DNA from: CAYQQU01 sp964419545
GTDB lineage: Bacteria > Bacteroidota > Bacteroidia > Chitinophagales > Saprospiraceae
DNA length: 64,000 nucleotides
Assembly (NCBI GenBank): GCA_964419545.1
Contig: CAYQQU010000005.1
Span: forward strand, 1-64,000
Direction: 5' to 3'
Positions 63,096 through 64,000 of the stretch are shown here, one piece after another; the stretch's first letter is position 1, and every line of letters starts with the position of its first letter. The notes below the pieces were generated by a model. That model was not told the DNA's origin, searched no databases, and was given only the letters and a program-made list of their open reading frames with translations. Both the position numbers and the translations under genes were made by a program.

Positions 63096-63147
63096 CAGTG
63101 CTTTGTAACCTGAATTCCTTATCAGGAATTTAGGTTGCGAAGCACTG
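63096..63147 (+). terminator. 24-bp-stem hairpin with G-U pairs only as exceptions, likely transcript end
   Basis: CAGTGCTTTGTAACCTGAATT pairs with the downstream AATTTAGGTTGCGAAGCACTG around TATC. All mismatches are T opposite G, so an RNA transcribed from the plus strand would pair throughout. It has no T tract. Confidence 0.55.
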
Positions 63148-63212
63148 ACTCACACTCTCATTTGGCTCTGCATCGCCGAACACTACCGTTTGTATACCCC
63201 AAATTTTTCTTT

Positions 63213-63375
63213 GGGTTAATCTATTGCGAAGCCAAAATGCCCGCCATTTGTGCGTTCGCTCGTCCGATGATACTCATCGTATCCGGGTATCCCCGCCTGC
63301 AGCAGGCGTGTCGCCCTCCTCCGCGAACACAAGCCTGCCAACCGCCATGACGAAGACCCCATGAATCCAGGCTAA
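63213..63375. repeat. Family-A structured intergenic repeat, copy 4, inverted and diverged (163 bp)
   Basis: The reverse complement aligns with copies 1-3 across the core. One end has lost about 20 bp of the inverted repeat; the other end reads CATGAATCCAGGCTAA. It keeps the CTTGTG...CACAA stem, where copies 1-2 have CTTGCG...CGCAAG, a compensatory change. Confidence 0.82.
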
Positions 63376-63477
63376 AAAAGCTGCAAGCTCCCACCCATTT
63401 ACCATATCCCTCTCCTCACCAACTAAGCCCCATTCCATTCCCCCCCCTCACCCCGAAAATCCCCTCACCCCGAAAAT

Positions 63478-63625
63478 CCCCTCAATCCCGATAATCCTGA
63501 TAATCCCGGTAAATCCCTGTAATCCTGATAACCCCGATAATCCTGATAATCCTGGTAATCCTAGTAATCCCGGTAATCCTGATAATCCTGATAACCCCGA
63601 TAATCCTGGTAACCCCTACAGTCCC
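63478..63625. repeat. 9-bp AATCCYGRT tandem array
   Basis: About 15 imperfect units of AATCCTGAT/AATCCCGGT. Only a repetitive frame crosses it; not judged coding. It precedes the terminator of ftsZ (opposite strand). Confidence 0.85.
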
Positions 63626-63638
63626 GGCAATCCCAGTC

Positions 63639-63670
63639 AAAAAAAGGTTTGAGCCCCAAAGGCCCAAACC
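63639..63670 (-). terminator. Rho-independent terminator of ftsZ
   Basis: On the minus strand GGTTTGGGCC / GGCTCAAACC forms a stem followed by seven T. It lies 83 bp downstream of the ftsZ stop. Confidence 0.85.
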
Positions 63671-63752
63671 CTCACAAAAAGTGTTTTGTCAGCTGAAAGC
63701 TGGCAAAGCGCAATATTTAAGCTGCGGTAGCGCAGGCTACCCGGCAGATTAG

Positions 63753-64000
63753 TCAGTCGACATTATCGTGCAAGAAAGAATTACCCTCGCGTAACTCCGG
63801 CTCCTCCTCGTCGGAGATCGTCCATTTGGACATGGCGGGTTCGTCAGAGTCGGGCACATCGTCCAGGTGTACGCCCCGGCGCAAGTAGGCGGGCTCGTTT
63901 TCCAGTTCGATGACGGCCTTCGGGTTGTTGAGCTTGACCTGCGAGCTGCGCAGGCGTTCGCGGCGGCGTTGTTCGCGCTCTTCGTGTTTGCGTTTATCCT
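63753..64000 (-). CDS. ftsZ: Cell division protein FtsZ, C-terminal end only
   Basis: The frame enters from the right edge and ends at a TGA (63753-63755). It is the variable tail of Bacteroidota FtsZ: a basic linker (KRKHEEREQRRRERL), LNNPKAVIELENEPAYLRRGVHLDD, and the conserved end GNSFLHDNVD. FtsZ is the tubulin-like GTPase that forms the division ring; the terminal peptide binds FtsA/ZipA-type partners. The GTPase domain lies outside the window. The T-rich terminator at 63639-63670 closes this operon, which normally contains ftsQ and ftsA. Confidence 0.9.
   Translation of the reverse strand, partial: DKRKHEEREQRRRERLRSSQVKLNNPKAVIELENEPAYLRRGVHLDDVPDSDEPAMSKWTISDEEEPELREGNSFLHDNVD

Noticed and set aside
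63482..63667. Minus-strand frame of Ile/Thr/Arg/Gly repeats (GITRITRIIRI) near the right end
   Set aside because: It is the 9-bp AATCC array read in one frame; 9 bp keeps any frame open, so the ORF has no evidential value.

Overview
The window looks like a chromosomal contig of a Gram-negative Bacteroidota bacterium, most likely in the Saprospiria (Lewinella/Phaeodactylibacter-like). The evidence is gliding ABC-transporter genes of the GldA/F/G type, secreted proteins ending in type IX secretion (T9SS) sorting domains, a SusC/TonB-type receptor, CcmB/C/D cytochrome maturation genes, an FtsZ whose C-terminus ends in the Bacteroidota-type SFLHDNVD, and promoter-like TAnnTTTG -7 boxes. Coding DNA is GC-rich (about 58-60% by eye). 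No tRNA, rRNA, CRISPR array, prophage or complete insertion sequence was seen. All family names come from motif recognition by eye; no database search was run.

Layout. 0-7 kb: a left-truncated Tat-exported molybdopterin oxidoreductase divergent from a membrane-anchored cytochrome with about 12 haem sites, then a TonB receptor and a TraB/GumN protein. 7-14 kb: an Lrp regulator, glutamate dehydrogenase, ccmD/ccmC/ccmB, an assembly gap inside a short tandem repeat, and a T9SS-exported propeller-like protein. 14-21 kb: N-acetylmuramoyl-alanine amidase, a DUF695/RraB-type lipoprotein, alanine racemase, and a GH3-like/beta-lactamase fusion. 21-28 kb: a zincin-like membrane protein, a large SF1 helicase-like protein, a PAS-AraC regulator and a MORN lipoprotein. 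28-32.6 kb: gldA-gldF-gldG-DUF4340. 32.6-35.4 kb: McrC and an EVE-domain McrB (type IV restriction). 35.7-41.4 kb: an accessory zone with a FISUMP protein, NTF2-like protein, SDR plus AraC pair, a low-GC TPR protein and an S9 peptidase remnant. 41-49 kb: cold-shock-domain protein, P-loop NTPase, M20 peptidase with flavin reductase, a cyclase/MalT-like chimera, and an ORF in which a hexamer array joins a small protein to an alcohol dehydrogenase. 49-64 kb: Nudix, pyrE, M42 peptidase, UbiA-like protein, dTDP-glucose dehydratase, UDP-glucuronate decarboxylase, waaA and heptose-7-phosphate kinase (envelope polysaccharide/LPS core), a T9SS protein and the 3' end of ftsZ.

The most unusual content is intergenic. 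(1) Two identical 123-bp elements have short terminal inverted repeats, and each is flanked by its own perfect 5-bp target duplication, so they look like recently active MITEs. (2) A second family of four 163-187-bp elements has about 19-bp terminal inverted repeats and a stem supported by one compensatory change. (3) One 164-bp imperfect palindrome has 20-bp perfect arms. (4) GGTTGA/GGGTGT hexamer arrays begin at the stop codons of several genes, twice followed by CAAAGAC heptamers. One such array is translated and fuses two neighbouring genes. Several genes show clear decay or remodelling: an OmpA-family internal deletion, an S9 peptidase C-terminal fragment, a MalT-like ATPase lacking its P-loop fused to half a cyclase domain, a GH3 domain lacking catalytic motifs, and an alpha/beta hydrolase with Gly in place of the nucleophile Ser. 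An AraC-style pair of 16-bp direct repeats with 21-bp period lies between the NTF2-like gene and the SDR/AraC pair, with a MITE inserted in the presumed SDR leader.
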